Positions 47,123-55,702 of a stretch of DNA of 64,000 nt are shown here, one piece after another. The stretch covers positions 124,001-188,000 of the forward strand of contig JAFTPP010000034.1 of NCBI GenBank assembly GCA_017463255.1. The letters are read 5' to 3'. The notes under the pieces were generated by a model, which saw only the letters and a list, made by a program, of their open reading frames with translations, had not been told where the DNA came from and ran no database searches. Origin of the DNA: Lachnospiraceae bacterium (lineage in GTDB: Bacteria; Bacillota; Clostridia; Lachnospirales; Lachnospiraceae). A program made the position numbers and the translations under genes. The first letter of the stretch is position 1, and each line of letters opens with the position of its first letter.

Positions 47123-47788
47123 ATGAAGTTTTTAAGCGTCGATGGGGGATTTTATAAGTTTATCAGCAGATTCTGGGATATTTTAAAGCTTAATTTCTGT
47201 TGGTTATTCTTTTCGCTTCCTTTAGTGACAGTGGGAGCTGCCACAGTGGCGGTATATTCCGTGACCAATAAAATGGTGGATGAAAAAGAAGGATATATTT
47301 GCAGGGAATTTTGGAAGGCATTCAAATCTAATTTAAAACAAGGAATTCCCTTAGGTTTGATTTTAGCGGGACTTATTTATGTGATATGGTTTAGTTTTAG
47401 TAACTATAAGGCATTAGACAGTGCGCTCCTTATGGTTGGAGGTATAGTGGTTGCTTTCTTTACCGTATTGGGATTTATCTATGCATTTCCCCTTTCCGCA
47501 AGATATGAAAATACTTTGCTTGCTACCATTAGAAATTCCATGTTGATTTCAGCCAGATTTTTAGGGAAAACCATATTTCTGATCATTATTTTAGCAGTGG
47601 AGTTTTATCTTTTCCTGTGGATTTCCGTATCCTATATTAACTTGTTTGTTCTGCTGTTTGGCCCGGCATGCTTTATGTTTACGATAAGTGGTATTGCTAT
47701 GAGATGCTTCAGGGAGCTTGAAAAAATTGAAGGAATGGTTAGTAATCCGGAGGTTTTAGAGGCAGAACGGGAAGAACAGAATATGTAA
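47123..47788 (+). CDS. YesL-like DUF624 membrane protein
   Basis: 221 residues with about five membrane helices. Opens GGFYKFISRFWDILKLNFCWLFFSLPLVTVG, the hallmark of DUF624/YesL. YesL proteins accompany LplABC/YesMN sugar importers in Firmicutes, but their function is unknown. ATG at 47123 follows AAAGG. It is separated from the lipoprotein gene by a terminator. Confidence 0.85.
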   Translation: MKFLSVDGGFYKFISRFWDILKLNFCWLFFSLPLVTVGAATVAVYSVTNKMVDEKEGYICREFWKAFKSNLKQGIPLGLILAGLIYVIWFSFSNYKALDSALLMVGGIVVAFFTVLGFIYAFPLSARYENTLLATIRNSMLISARFLGKTIFLIIILAVEFYLFLWISVSYINLFVLLFGPACFMFTISGIAMRCFRELEKIEGMVSNPEVLEAEREEQNM

Positions 47789-47793
47789 TAACA

Positions 47794-47838
47794 AAAAGGA
47801 ATCCGAAGATTCGCCTATTCCGGCAAATCCTCGGATCC
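47794..47838 (+). terminator. Possible terminator between yesL-like and regulator genes
   Basis: GGAATCCGAAGATT pairs imperfectly with AATCCTCGGATCC about 15 bases on, followed by ATTTTTTTT. It overlaps the 3' end of the convergent regulator gene. Confidence 0.55.
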
Positions 47839-49377
47839 ATTTTTTTTACGATATTCAGCGGGGCTTTCGCCTACATATTTCTTGAATTTTTTATGGAAAT
47901 AATCCACGTTCTTGTATCCTACCTGTTCAGCAATTTCATATACCTTTAATTTGTTCTGTAATAACAACTCTTTAGAGTAATTAATTCTTACATGATCTAC
48001 GTAGGAGTTAAAGCTTTCGCCCACAGTTTTGTTAAAGATTTTACCAAGGTAAGCACTGTTATAACCAAATAACGGGGCGATGGTTTCCAACTTAATATTA
48101 GTCTGGAAGTTGTGGTCAATGTAATAAATGATATCGTCTAAAACGCTGTCTCTTGATGAGTTGCCAATGGCACTCATGATCATCTCGAACTGTTCAGAGA
48201 AGAACAGTATAATCTCATATAGGTAATTTTTACTTTCAATCAACTCTAATACAGAAGCGTTGGAAGGGAAAGGAATATCTGAAGTACTGTAAATATGATT
48301 CATTTTTTCCTTAACCTGTAAATACATATCAGATAAGAACAACTTAACGGATGCAATATCTGTTTTTACATTGTAAAGGTATTGCTCTAAGTTGTGTAAC
48401 ATTTCTGCTACCTTCTTACGGTTAAAGCTTTGCAGATAATCTGTAAAGTTAGAGCTGTATGTATTTATAACTTCACTGTCTAATTCTGTTTCAATTGACT
48501 GGAAGTTTGGTAATTCCTCATAACCAAGAGTATGCTGACCCTGTACACAGAAAAATCTCCGGGACAAAAGCGTTGCAGCTTCTGAATAAGATTTTTCAAT
48601 GCCTCCAAGAGAGGTTACAGGTGAACCATAAGCAAGGAACAGAGTATCCAAAGGGCTGTTTTTCTGTGGAGAGGTAGTCTCATAGCGTTCCAAGAAGTTT
48701 TGGAATTTTTCCAAAGCAAACTTACCTTTTAACAAAACCACATCTTTTCCGTTTTCTTCAAAATGTTCAAAGAAATGCTTTCCCTGATTGGTTACTTTTA
48801 ATAGCTCAGCAAAGCTGTAAGTAGGGTCATTTACATCTAAAGAGAAGTTCTCGTAAATGACAATCTGATAAATTTCAGAGTTAAGAGCCATATCTTTGGC
48901 ATTTACGGTATCCGGATCACAGGTTCCGTTTACCAGTTCATGTAAAATAACATTCTTGGCTTTTTGCTTATATTGTTCAATGGAATCAGATTTTACATTT
49001 TCTTTTTCAATGGTCTCTTTGACTTTTTTAACCGTTTCTGTTAATTCATCTTCATCCAAAGGTTTGGTCAAATAATAATCCACATTATATTTAATGGCAG
49101 CCTGGGCATATTTAAAGTCCGAGAATCCGCTTAAAATAATAATCTTTCCTTTGTATCCGCTTTCACGGGCAGCAGCGACAACATCAATACCATGCATTTT
49201 CGGCATACGGATATCAAGAAGACAGAGACTTGGTTGATATTTTAATATATCTTTAAGTGCATCTTCCCCGTTACCGGCTTCACCGCAAATGGTAAAACCA
49301 AGCTGTTCCCAGTTAATGATACATTTTAATCCTTCACGGATAACGGATTCATCATCGGCAATGTATACTGTTTCCAT
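47815..49377 (-). CDS. YesN-type response regulator with AraC DNA-binding domain
   Basis: 520 residues. Receiver domain at 1-120 with ADDESVIREGLK and LLDIRMPKMHG (phospho-Asp), lysine in LTKPLDEDE. A long middle region of about 270 residues. The C-terminal AraC domain holds two helix-turn-helices (YLGKIFNKTVGESFNSYVD, VGYKNVDYFHKKFKKYVGES). Partner of the YesM-type kinase at 40863, and likely activator of the sugar genes on both sides. AAGGAG precedes the ATG; its promoter is at 49417-49446. Confidence 0.93.
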   Translation of the reverse strand: METVYIADDESVIREGLKCIINWEQLGFTICGEAGNGEDALKDILKYQPSLCLLDIRMPKMHGIDVVAAARESGYKGKIIILSGFSDFKYAQAAIKYNVDYYLTKPLDEDELTETVKKVKETIEKENVKSDSIEQYKQKAKNVILHELVNGTCDPDTVNAKDMALNSEIYQIVIYENFSLDVNDPTYSFAELLKVTNQGKHFFEHFEENGKDVVLLKGKFALEKFQNFLERYETTSPQKNSPLDTLFLAYGSPVTSLGGIEKSYSEAATLLSRRFFCVQGQHTLGYEELPNFQSIETELDSEVINTYSSNFTDYLQSFNRKKVAEMLHNLEQYLYNVKTDIASVKLFLSDMYLQVKEKMNHIYSTSDIPFPSNASVLELIESKNYLYEIILFFSEQFEMIMSAIGNSSRDSVLDDIIYYIDHNFQTNIKLETIAPLFGYNSAYLGKIFNKTVGESFNSYVDHVRINYSKELLLQNKLKVYEIAEQVGYKNVDYFHKKFKKYVGESPAEYRKKNGSEDLPE

Positions 49378-49416
49378 AGCGACTCCTTCTAATATGGTTC
49401 TTCGTTAGTACAGTTA

Positions 49417-49446
49417 ATTATATAAAAAATAGCATTGTTTTGTCAA
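49417..49446 (-). promoter_or_regulatory. Promoter of the YesN-type regulator gene
   Basis: On the minus strand consensus TTGACA (49446-49441), 18-base spacer, TATAAT (49422-49417). It is stronger than the other promoters of the locus, fitting constitutive expression of the regulator. Confidence 0.75.
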
Positions 49447-49452
49447 TGAAAT

Positions 49453-49491
49453 AGGACATTGCACAGGGGCTTACGTCACCTTACAATGTCC
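49453..49491 (-). terminator. Hairpin between the GH29 and regulator genes
   Basis: AGGACATTG / CAATGTCCT 9-bp stem with a 21-base interior that repeats AGGTGAC on the minus strand. It lies 15 bases past the GH29 stop and just upstream of the regulator promoter. No good U-tract, so a terminator role is tentative. Confidence 0.4.
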
Positions 49492-49505
49492 TGTCACCTT
49501 ATGTA

Positions 49506-50981
49506 TTAAGCAAGTTTCACTTTGATTACAACAGGGAATTCACTCTTTACGGTTTTTGTTGTAAATCTTAAGCTTTCTTTATCCTTTGTCCACTCAATTT
49601 TTTCATCACTTCCTAAGATAGAAACGTCCTCTACGATTCCATGGAAGTAAGGCATAAATGGATTCGGAGTGTCACGAAGGGATTTGATTTCAACGTGTCC
49701 GTCCTCAGGGTATTTCATGCAAATAGCGTAGATGCATCCGTTGTTTACGGTGAAGCGGAAATCCTTAGCGGTATACACCGGTTCACCGGCATCATTAAAC
49801 TGACCATCGGATTCTGCAGTAGGCCCTTCTTCGGCAAATCTCCAGAAGGTGCTGCCGTAGATAGCTTCCCCGTTTACTTTAAGCCAAGCGCCTACATCTT
49901 CAAGAATCTTTCTATCGCCCTCAGGAATAGAACCGTCAGCTTTCGGTCCGATGTTTAATAACAGGTTACCGTTCTTGCTGACAACATCTGCCAGGTACCG
50001 AACGATTTCTTCACTTGATTTGTAATCAAGGTTTGTGGTATAACACCAGGAATTATGAGCTACAGCAGTATCTGTCTGCCAGTGGTATGGCTTCACTTCT
50101 GAGAATTTACCTCTCTCTACGTCTACAACGCCTGTACCAAACATCATTGCATCATGCTTATAGCAGATAGCAGTAGGGATTCCCCATTCTGCCCCCCTGT
50201 TATAGTAATAAGCAGTAATCTTCTGAAGATGTTTTTTCCAAGATTCATGCTGGATCCACCAGTCAAAGTACAAAATCTTTGGTTGGTATTTATCGATTAA
50301 CTCAGCAGTTCTTACAAGCCAGTCATTCATATACTCTTCTGTTGGATATGGGTCTGCAAACAGGTCATGCTGATCCTTTGGTTCCTCTACGGATGGCCAG
50401 TAGAAATCCCCAACTTCCATTGGGTCTTTTACATCTGAATCAAACTCTTTACCGTGTCCCATAAACCACCAGTGTTCTGCGCGGTGGGAAGAAGTACAGA
50501 AGGTAAGGTCCTGTTTTTCAAAAGCAGTTTTTAATTCACCGATTAAATCTCTCTTTGGTCCTTTTTTGGCAGCAGTCCATTCAGAAAGTTCGCTGTCATA
50601 CATCTGGAAACCGTCGTGATGTTCTGCTACAGGACATACATATTTAGCACCGGCTTCTTTAAAAAGAGCAGCCCATTCATCAGCATTAAATTTATCTGCC
50701 GTAAAAAGAGGAATAAAGTCTTTGTATCCAAACTCTGCATGAGGTCCGAAGGTTTTTACATGATGTTCAAATTCTTCCGTACCCTGGATATACATGTTTC
50801 TTGAGTACCATTCATTGTTAAAAGCAGGCACACTGTAAAGTCCCCAGTGAATGAAAATACCGAATTTTGCTTTTTCAAACCATTTTGGCATTTCAAACTG
50901 GGAAAGACTTGCCCAGTTTGCCTTGAACTTGCCGTTTGCAATCACTTCATCAATTTGTTTCAGATATTGTTCTTTTGTCAT
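49506..50981 (-). CDS. GH29 alpha-L-fucosidase
   Basis: 491 residues, no signal peptide, so cytoplasmic. The N-terminal half is the GH29 barrel: PKWFEKAKFGIFIHWGLYSVPAF, VCPVAEHHDGFQMYDS, and the probable nucleophile Asp in LYFDWWIQHE. NLLLNIGPKADGSIPEG closes the barrel, and a beta-sandwich of about 100 residues follows. It releases terminal L-fucose from oligosaccharides; linkage preference cannot be read. AAGGAG precedes the ATG. It is 15 bases after the GH42 gene in the operon lipoprotein-GH42-GH29. Confidence 0.93.
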   Translation of the reverse strand: MTKEQYLKQIDEVIANGKFKANWASLSQFEMPKWFEKAKFGIFIHWGLYSVPAFNNEWYSRNMYIQGTEEFEHHVKTFGPHAEFGYKDFIPLFTADKFNADEWAALFKEAGAKYVCPVAEHHDGFQMYDSELSEWTAAKKGPKRDLIGELKTAFEKQDLTFCTSSHRAEHWWFMGHGKEFDSDVKDPMEVGDFYWPSVEEPKDQHDLFADPYPTEEYMNDWLVRTAELIDKYQPKILYFDWWIQHESWKKHLQKITAYYYNRGAEWGIPTAICYKHDAMMFGTGVVDVERGKFSEVKPYHWQTDTAVAHNSWCYTTNLDYKSSEEIVRYLADVVSKNGNLLLNIGPKADGSIPEGDRKILEDVGAWLKVNGEAIYGSTFWRFAEEGPTAESDGQFNDAGEPVYTAKDFRFTVNNGCIYAICMKYPEDGHVEIKSLRDTPNPFMPYFHGIVEDVSILGSDEKIEWTKDKESLRFTTKTVKSEFPVVIKVKLA

Positions 50982-50996
50982 AGAGGAACTCCTTAT

Positions 50997-53024
50997 TTAA
51001 TCAAGTTTAATAATTAATACATCAGTTGGTTTCATGGTAATGGTTTCACCGGCGTTATACTTAGTATTTGTGAGTAAGTCCTGTCCGCCACGGTTATCTA
51101 AAGTATTAAGGGCAAAGGTTGAATCAGTCTTTGCATGATTTAATAAGAAAAGATAATCGCCCTTATCATTAGAACGGATGGTAGCTTCTACATCAGGGGC
51201 AGTGATACACACAGGCTTGATATTAAGCTCATCCATTACATTACCTAAAAAGTGTTTATAGAATTCACCGTTGGAAGCAGTACATACATAATAAGCATGA
51301 CCGTTACCAAAAGCATTCTTGGTAAGAGCCGGCATTCCGGCATAGAAGTCCTCTTCGTAAGTTGTGAGAATTTCGGCGCCTTCAGAATGAGACAAATCAC
51401 AAATCAAAGTAGCAGGATAACGGACACCGTCATAAGTAAAATGATTTTCCATTTCCGGCGGAAGAGCATCCTGTTCTTCTACCCAAAGCCCCATAATATC
51501 ACGAAGCTTGCCCGGGTATCCTCCGGTGTATACTAAGTCGGTTTCATTTACATATCCGCTAAAGAAAGTAGTAATGAAGGTACCGCCGTTTTTTACAAAA
51601 GTACGGATTTTTTCATCATAGTCACCCTTAGTCATGTAGAGGACAGGAGCAATAACCATCTTGTACTGACTCAAATCATCATCCACACCGATAATGTCAG
51701 TAGAGATATTCATATTGCTTAAGGTTTCGTAGTATCTTAAGATTTCATCATAATATTTTAAGTTAACGCTTGGGCCTGCGGAGTATTCAATTGCCCACCA
51801 GTTATCCCAGTCAAAGAGAATGGCAACCTCTGATTTATGGCGTGCGCCCAAAGTAGCATCCCCTAATCGTTTAAGCTCTGCACCAAGAGCTGCTGCTTCT
51901 CTAAATACTCTTGTATTTTCATGGCCGCAGTGATCAATAATGGCTCCATGATATTTTTCACAGGCACCAATGCTTCTTCTCATCTGGAAAAACATAACCG
52001 TATCTGCGCCGTGGGCAACAGCCTGATAGCTCCAAAGACGCATAACCCCCGGACGTTTCAGGGCGTTATAAGGAAGCCAGTTAGTAACACTTGGAGTCTG
52101 CTCCATAAGGCAGAAAGGTTTTCCCTGTTTGATACCACGCATTAAGTCATGGTTCATGGCTTTGGTAGCGGTAGTGGCTTCGTTACTCGGATAGTTATCC
52201 CAGGAAACAAAGTCCATATATTTTGCCCACTTCTGATAGTCCAATGGTTTAAAGAATCCCATGAGATTGGTGGTAACCTGAATATCAGGAGTAATTGACT
52301 TTACGGTTTCATATTCCATGCGGTAGCAATCTAAGATGCTGTCACTCATAAAACGTCTGTAATCAAGGGAAATACCCTGGAAAGTAGTACGGTTTTCGGC
52401 AAAGTGCTCACTTAACATATTAGGAGCTACAATATCGTCAAAATCATAAAATGTATGTCCCCAGAAAGCAGTGTCCCAGGCAGCATTTACCGCTTCAATG
52501 GTCTTATATCGGTCCTTTAACCATACACGGAATGCCTTTTCGCAATTCTCACAGTAACACTCGCCGCCGTATTCATTGGAAATATGCCAAGCCACAATGT
52601 TTTCCTGATTCTTGTATCTTTCAGCAATGCGGCGTGCCAATTCTACACTGTATTTGCGGTATGTGGGACTGTTAGGACAAGAGTTATGGCGGGAACCAAA
52701 CTTACGCTTCATTCCATTAAATTCCACACGCAAAATGTCAGGATATTTTCTTGCCATCCATGCAGGATGTGCTGCGGTAGAGGTTGCAAGACATATATTT
52801 AATCCATGTTTTGTTACATTATCAATGATTTTATCTAAGGTTTCAAAATTGTAGGTATTTTCACTTGGCTGTAACATAGCCCAGCTAAATACGTTAAGAG
52901 TTACAACATCAATCCCTGCAAGGTTAAAAAGACGCATATCTTCAGCCCAGATATCCTCACCCCATTGTTCAGGATTGTAGTCTCCTCCGTATAACATTTT
53001 GGTAACTTTCTTGTCTTCTATCAT
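50997..53024 (-). CDS. GH42 beta-galactosidase
   Basis: 675 residues, the usual GH42 length, no signal peptide. The N-terminal motif GGDYNPEQW is diagnostic. The acid/base Glu lies in WHISNEYGGE and the nucleophile Glu in CLMEQTPS. Cysteines in NSCPNSP and CYCENC fit the zinc cluster seen in some GH42 enzymes. It removes terminal beta-galactose. It sits between a binding lipoprotein gene and the GH29 gene, all on the minus strand. AGAAAGG precedes the ATG. Confidence 0.94.
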   Translation of the reverse strand: MIEDKKVTKMLYGGDYNPEQWGEDIWAEDMRLFNLAGIDVVTLNVFSWAMLQPSENTYNFETLDKIIDNVTKHGLNICLATSTAAHPAWMARKYPDILRVEFNGMKRKFGSRHNSCPNSPTYRKYSVELARRIAERYKNQENIVAWHISNEYGGECYCENCEKAFRVWLKDRYKTIEAVNAAWDTAFWGHTFYDFDDIVAPNMLSEHFAENRTTFQGISLDYRRFMSDSILDCYRMEYETVKSITPDIQVTTNLMGFFKPLDYQKWAKYMDFVSWDNYPSNEATTATKAMNHDLMRGIKQGKPFCLMEQTPSVTNWLPYNALKRPGVMRLWSYQAVAHGADTVMFFQMRRSIGACEKYHGAIIDHCGHENTRVFREAAALGAELKRLGDATLGARHKSEVAILFDWDNWWAIEYSAGPSVNLKYYDEILRYYETLSNMNISTDIIGVDDDLSQYKMVIAPVLYMTKGDYDEKIRTFVKNGGTFITTFFSGYVNETDLVYTGGYPGKLRDIMGLWVEEQDALPPEMENHFTYDGVRYPATLICDLSHSEGAEILTTYEEDFYAGMPALTKNAFGNGHAYYVCTASNGEFYKHFLGNVMDELNIKPVCITAPDVEATIRSNDKGDYLFLLNHAKTDSTFALNTLDNRGGQDLLTNTKYNAGETITMKPTDVLIIKLD

Positions 53025-53074
53025 AGGAATCCTTTCTGCCGGAGAAGTGTTCCGGCTAAAACTAATATAAACTA

Positions 53075-54793
53075 TTATGAACCAAGAGTAGCCTTTCTGG
53101 CAATATCCTGATTTTTAGCATTTTCCATGTCAATGGCAAGAACCTGTTCATATCCCAGCGTATTTGTAACGGAGATTAATTCATCATACAAAGCATCAAA
53201 TGTTTCTTTATCCTTGGCAAAAACCATCTGCCAACTATAATCGATAATATTTTTCTTACACTGGTTACGGATTGTAACGATTTCGGAGGTTTCCTGTGGT
53301 GAGACATAACTGGCACCGGGAGCGACCACAATCTGATTATTCTCAATCATGTATTCCACAGTAGTATTAGCCCCAAGATGCTCTGACCAGTCTTTGCTTA
53401 GAGCTGTCTCTTTTTCCTTTAATACAGAAGCCCATAACTCAAAAGAATAAGGGAATCCGTCCGGGGAATAGTCTGTTACGTTTACTGCTTTATAGTTAAG
53501 GGCGGAGATACCGTTTTTCCACGTGCTGCCTCCCCATTCTTCAGGGATTTCCACATCACCGTCAATCAGTGCGTAATATCCTAATTCCGTTAATACAGGA
53601 ACACCGTTTTCCATGGTCCAGGTAAGACCTTCAGGCCCTGCGGCGCCGCCGCTTGCACCATTAATGAAAATACCTTCCGGTGAGTAAAGCCAGTCGATAA
53701 AGTCAGCCATACGTTCCGGGTCCTTGGCATTTGCCCCGATAGCAATCACATTCTGCTGATTACCACCCGGGATACAGCCATATGCAAAAACTTCCATGTC
53801 ATTGATAGGAGCCATCATATAACCTTTGCCTGCTGCGGTATGCTCTACCGTATTGTATACTGGCTGTGCCTGCCACGGCCAGGGAGAAAAAAGAATCTGA
53901 CCTGATTTAAATTTGGCTTCCACGTCACTATAATCCTGGGTTAAAGAATCCGGGTCCACAAGTCCCATCTGATTCGCATTAAAATAAAACTCTAAAACCC
54001 GCATATAGATAGAATCACGGTCTAAGATATTTTGATAGTCCGTGCCATCCGCTCTTGCTAATACAAATCCTATTTCATCATATCCGTAAAAAGTACATGG
54101 CTGCTTAATTGCATTCATCATATTGTCATCCCAATTGGAAAAAAGAGAAAATCCGTAGGTTTTATTTCCTGTTTCCGTAAAAGGATATGCGGTCTGCATA
54201 TTTTTTAAGACAGTCAGTAAGTCCTCTAAGGTTTCCATGGTAGGATAACCTATTTTTTTATATATGTCCCATCTAAGATACGGACCGAAGGTAAGCTCTT
54301 GCCCGCTGCTGATTTGGGTGGGCTCTAAGGTAGAAATTTCACTTGGAATTGCATAAATACCTTCCGGAGTAATACTGTCATTTAAAAGTCCGATGGCATA
54401 CTCATACTTCATAACATCTTTATCCTTAATAAGATCTTCCATGTTATAAAGCAAATGGGAATTTACCATGTTCTGTAAATTTCCGCCTTTTGCAGTGCAG
54501 ATTACAAGGTCGCCCAAATCGCCTGCTGCCGCCATGGATTCAAATAAAGTATTGCCGCCGCCTGCTACGTTTGGTGCGATAATATTCAGTTCCATATTAA
54601 ACTTATCTTTTACAACCTTAGCAAACCAGCCGGACTGGATTCCCTGCATGTTGGCCATCTGATCAAAGACATCTACCGTTATAAACTCATCATAAGGTGA
54701 TGTATTTAAAGATTTGGTATCCTTGCCGCAACCGAAAAGTCCTGAAAAACACAGGCTAAAGGATAGTAAAAGAGCTACAATTTTTCTCTTCAT
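53075..54793 (-). CDS. Second LplA-type sugar-binding lipoprotein
   Basis: 572 residues from the ATG at 54793. Signal peptide MKRKIVALLLSFSLCFSGLF with lipobox LFGC (Cys22). It resembles the lipoprotein at 45305 (SGWFAKVVKDKFNMELNII against TGWFAKILKDKWNVEITII), so the two are paralogues. The start is uncertain: AAAGGAG lies 16 bases upstream of this ATG, while an in-frame ATG at 54832 gives a longer, less typical leader. No permease genes are next to it; it probably shares the permeases at 42756-45245 or offers a second ligand specificity. Confidence 0.88.
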   Translation of the reverse strand: MKRKIVALLLSFSLCFSGLFGCGKDTKSLNTSPYDEFITVDVFDQMANMQGIQSGWFAKVVKDKFNMELNIIAPNVAGGGNTLFESMAAAGDLGDLVICTAKGGNLQNMVNSHLLYNMEDLIKDKDVMKYEYAIGLLNDSITPEGIYAIPSEISTLEPTQISSGQELTFGPYLRWDIYKKIGYPTMETLEDLLTVLKNMQTAYPFTETGNKTYGFSLFSNWDDNMMNAIKQPCTFYGYDEIGFVLARADGTDYQNILDRDSIYMRVLEFYFNANQMGLVDPDSLTQDYSDVEAKFKSGQILFSPWPWQAQPVYNTVEHTAAGKGYMMAPINDMEVFAYGCIPGGNQQNVIAIGANAKDPERMADFIDWLYSPEGIFINGASGGAAGPEGLTWTMENGVPVLTELGYYALIDGDVEIPEEWGGSTWKNGISALNYKAVNVTDYSPDGFPYSFELWASVLKEKETALSKDWSEHLGANTTVEYMIENNQIVVAPGASYVSPQETSEIVTIRNQCKKNIIDYSWQMVFAKDKETFDALYDELISVTNTLGYEQVLAIDMENAKNQDIARKATLGS

Positions 54794-54911
54794 AGTTCTT
54801 AAAAAAAGGCTCCTTTCGATATAAAAACCCATTCTGAAAATATCTTAACATACCATAAAATGTGGAAATACAGAAACAATTAAAGATAGTTTGCAATAGT
54901 ATTTAAAGACC

Positions 54912-54920
54912 ATTTTGAAA
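54912..54920 (-). promoter_or_regulatory. TTTCAAAAT motif in the divergent lipoprotein/DUF4867 region
   Basis: On the minus strand TTTCAAAAT, the third intergenic copy in this locus (others at 40790 and 42684). It lies 26 bases upstream of the -35 for the DUF4867 operon. Could be part of a regulator site; AT-rich chance occurrence is possible. Confidence 0.3.
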
Positions 54921-54945
54921 ACTTTAAAAACTTCCTTTTTATTGC

Positions 54946-54974
54946 TTGCTAAAGTCGTAAAAAATTCATACAAT
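54946..54974 (+). promoter_or_regulatory. Promoter of the DUF4867-isomerase-kinase operon
   Basis: TTGCTA (54946-54951), 17-base spacer, TACAAT (54969-54974), 40 bases upstream of the DUF4867 start. Confidence 0.6.
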
Positions 54975-55013
54975 TAGATTAGATTATTGTGTCAACAGAA
55001 AGGAAATCTGAGC

Positions 55014-55631
55014 ATGAAGATTATGAACATTACAGATGCTGAGTATTCAGCATATGGACGTGTATTAACGGATCATTATGACGTGAAAGATGTGTTAGAG
55101 GTTATGTCAAAGACAGAGGCTCCTGACCATGTGGTTTATTATCCGTCCATTGAAGAAATGGAAGTTCTGCCCATAGCAAAAGTGATTTCTGAAAGCCTCT
55201 TTGGCGGTATGCCGATTCAGATGGGTTACTGTAACGGAACCTGTAATAAGCTGAATGCGGTTGAGTACCATAGATGCTCTGAAATCGGTATTGCACAGAC
55301 TGACCTGATTTTATTACTTGGTAAACAGCAGGATATCGAAGAAGACTTTACATATGATACTTCTAAGATTGAAGCATTTTTTGTACCTGCCGGAACCGTA
55401 TACGAAATGTATGCCACAACTCTTCACTACGCACCAAGCAGCGTAGACGGAAAACCGTATAGAAATGTGGTTATTTTACCAAAGGGAACCAACGAAGATT
55501 TACAGGCGGTACCTACCGGTGCACCGGAAGACAGATTACTGGTTGCCGTTAATAAATGGCTCATTGCACACGAAGAAGCAAAAATCGAAGGCGCATTTAA
55601 CGGATTAAAGGGAGAAAATGTTACCGTATAA
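55014..55631 (+). CDS. DUF4867-family protein
   Basis: 205 residues, cytoplasmic. Length, the PIQMGYCNGTCNKLNAVEYH segment and position before a sugar isomerase match what I recall of DUF4867. FFVPAGTVYEMYATTLHYAP looks like a cupin strand pair with His, and HRCSE and H in TLHYAP may be metal ligands, so a small cupin-like epimerase/mutarotase fold is possible. Start at 55014 (MKIMNITDAE) after AGGAA; an in-frame ATG at 54987 lies upstream. It is the first gene of an operon with the isomerase and kinase, so it probably acts on the same sugar. Confidence 0.7.
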   Translation: MKIMNITDAEYSAYGRVLTDHYDVKDVLEVMSKTEAPDHVVYYPSIEEMEVLPIAKVISESLFGGMPIQMGYCNGTCNKLNAVEYHRCSEIGIAQTDLILLLGKQQDIEEDFTYDTSKIEAFFVPAGTVYEMYATTLHYAPSSVDGKPYRNVVILPKGTNEDLQAVPTGAPEDRLLVAVNKWLIAHEEAKIEGAFNGLKGENVTV

Positions 55632-55702
55632 GAAACTTTACACAAGAAGGGGTAACAACAGAATTCTTGTGAACAAATATAAAGAATGGAGAGGAAAAGA
55701 AT

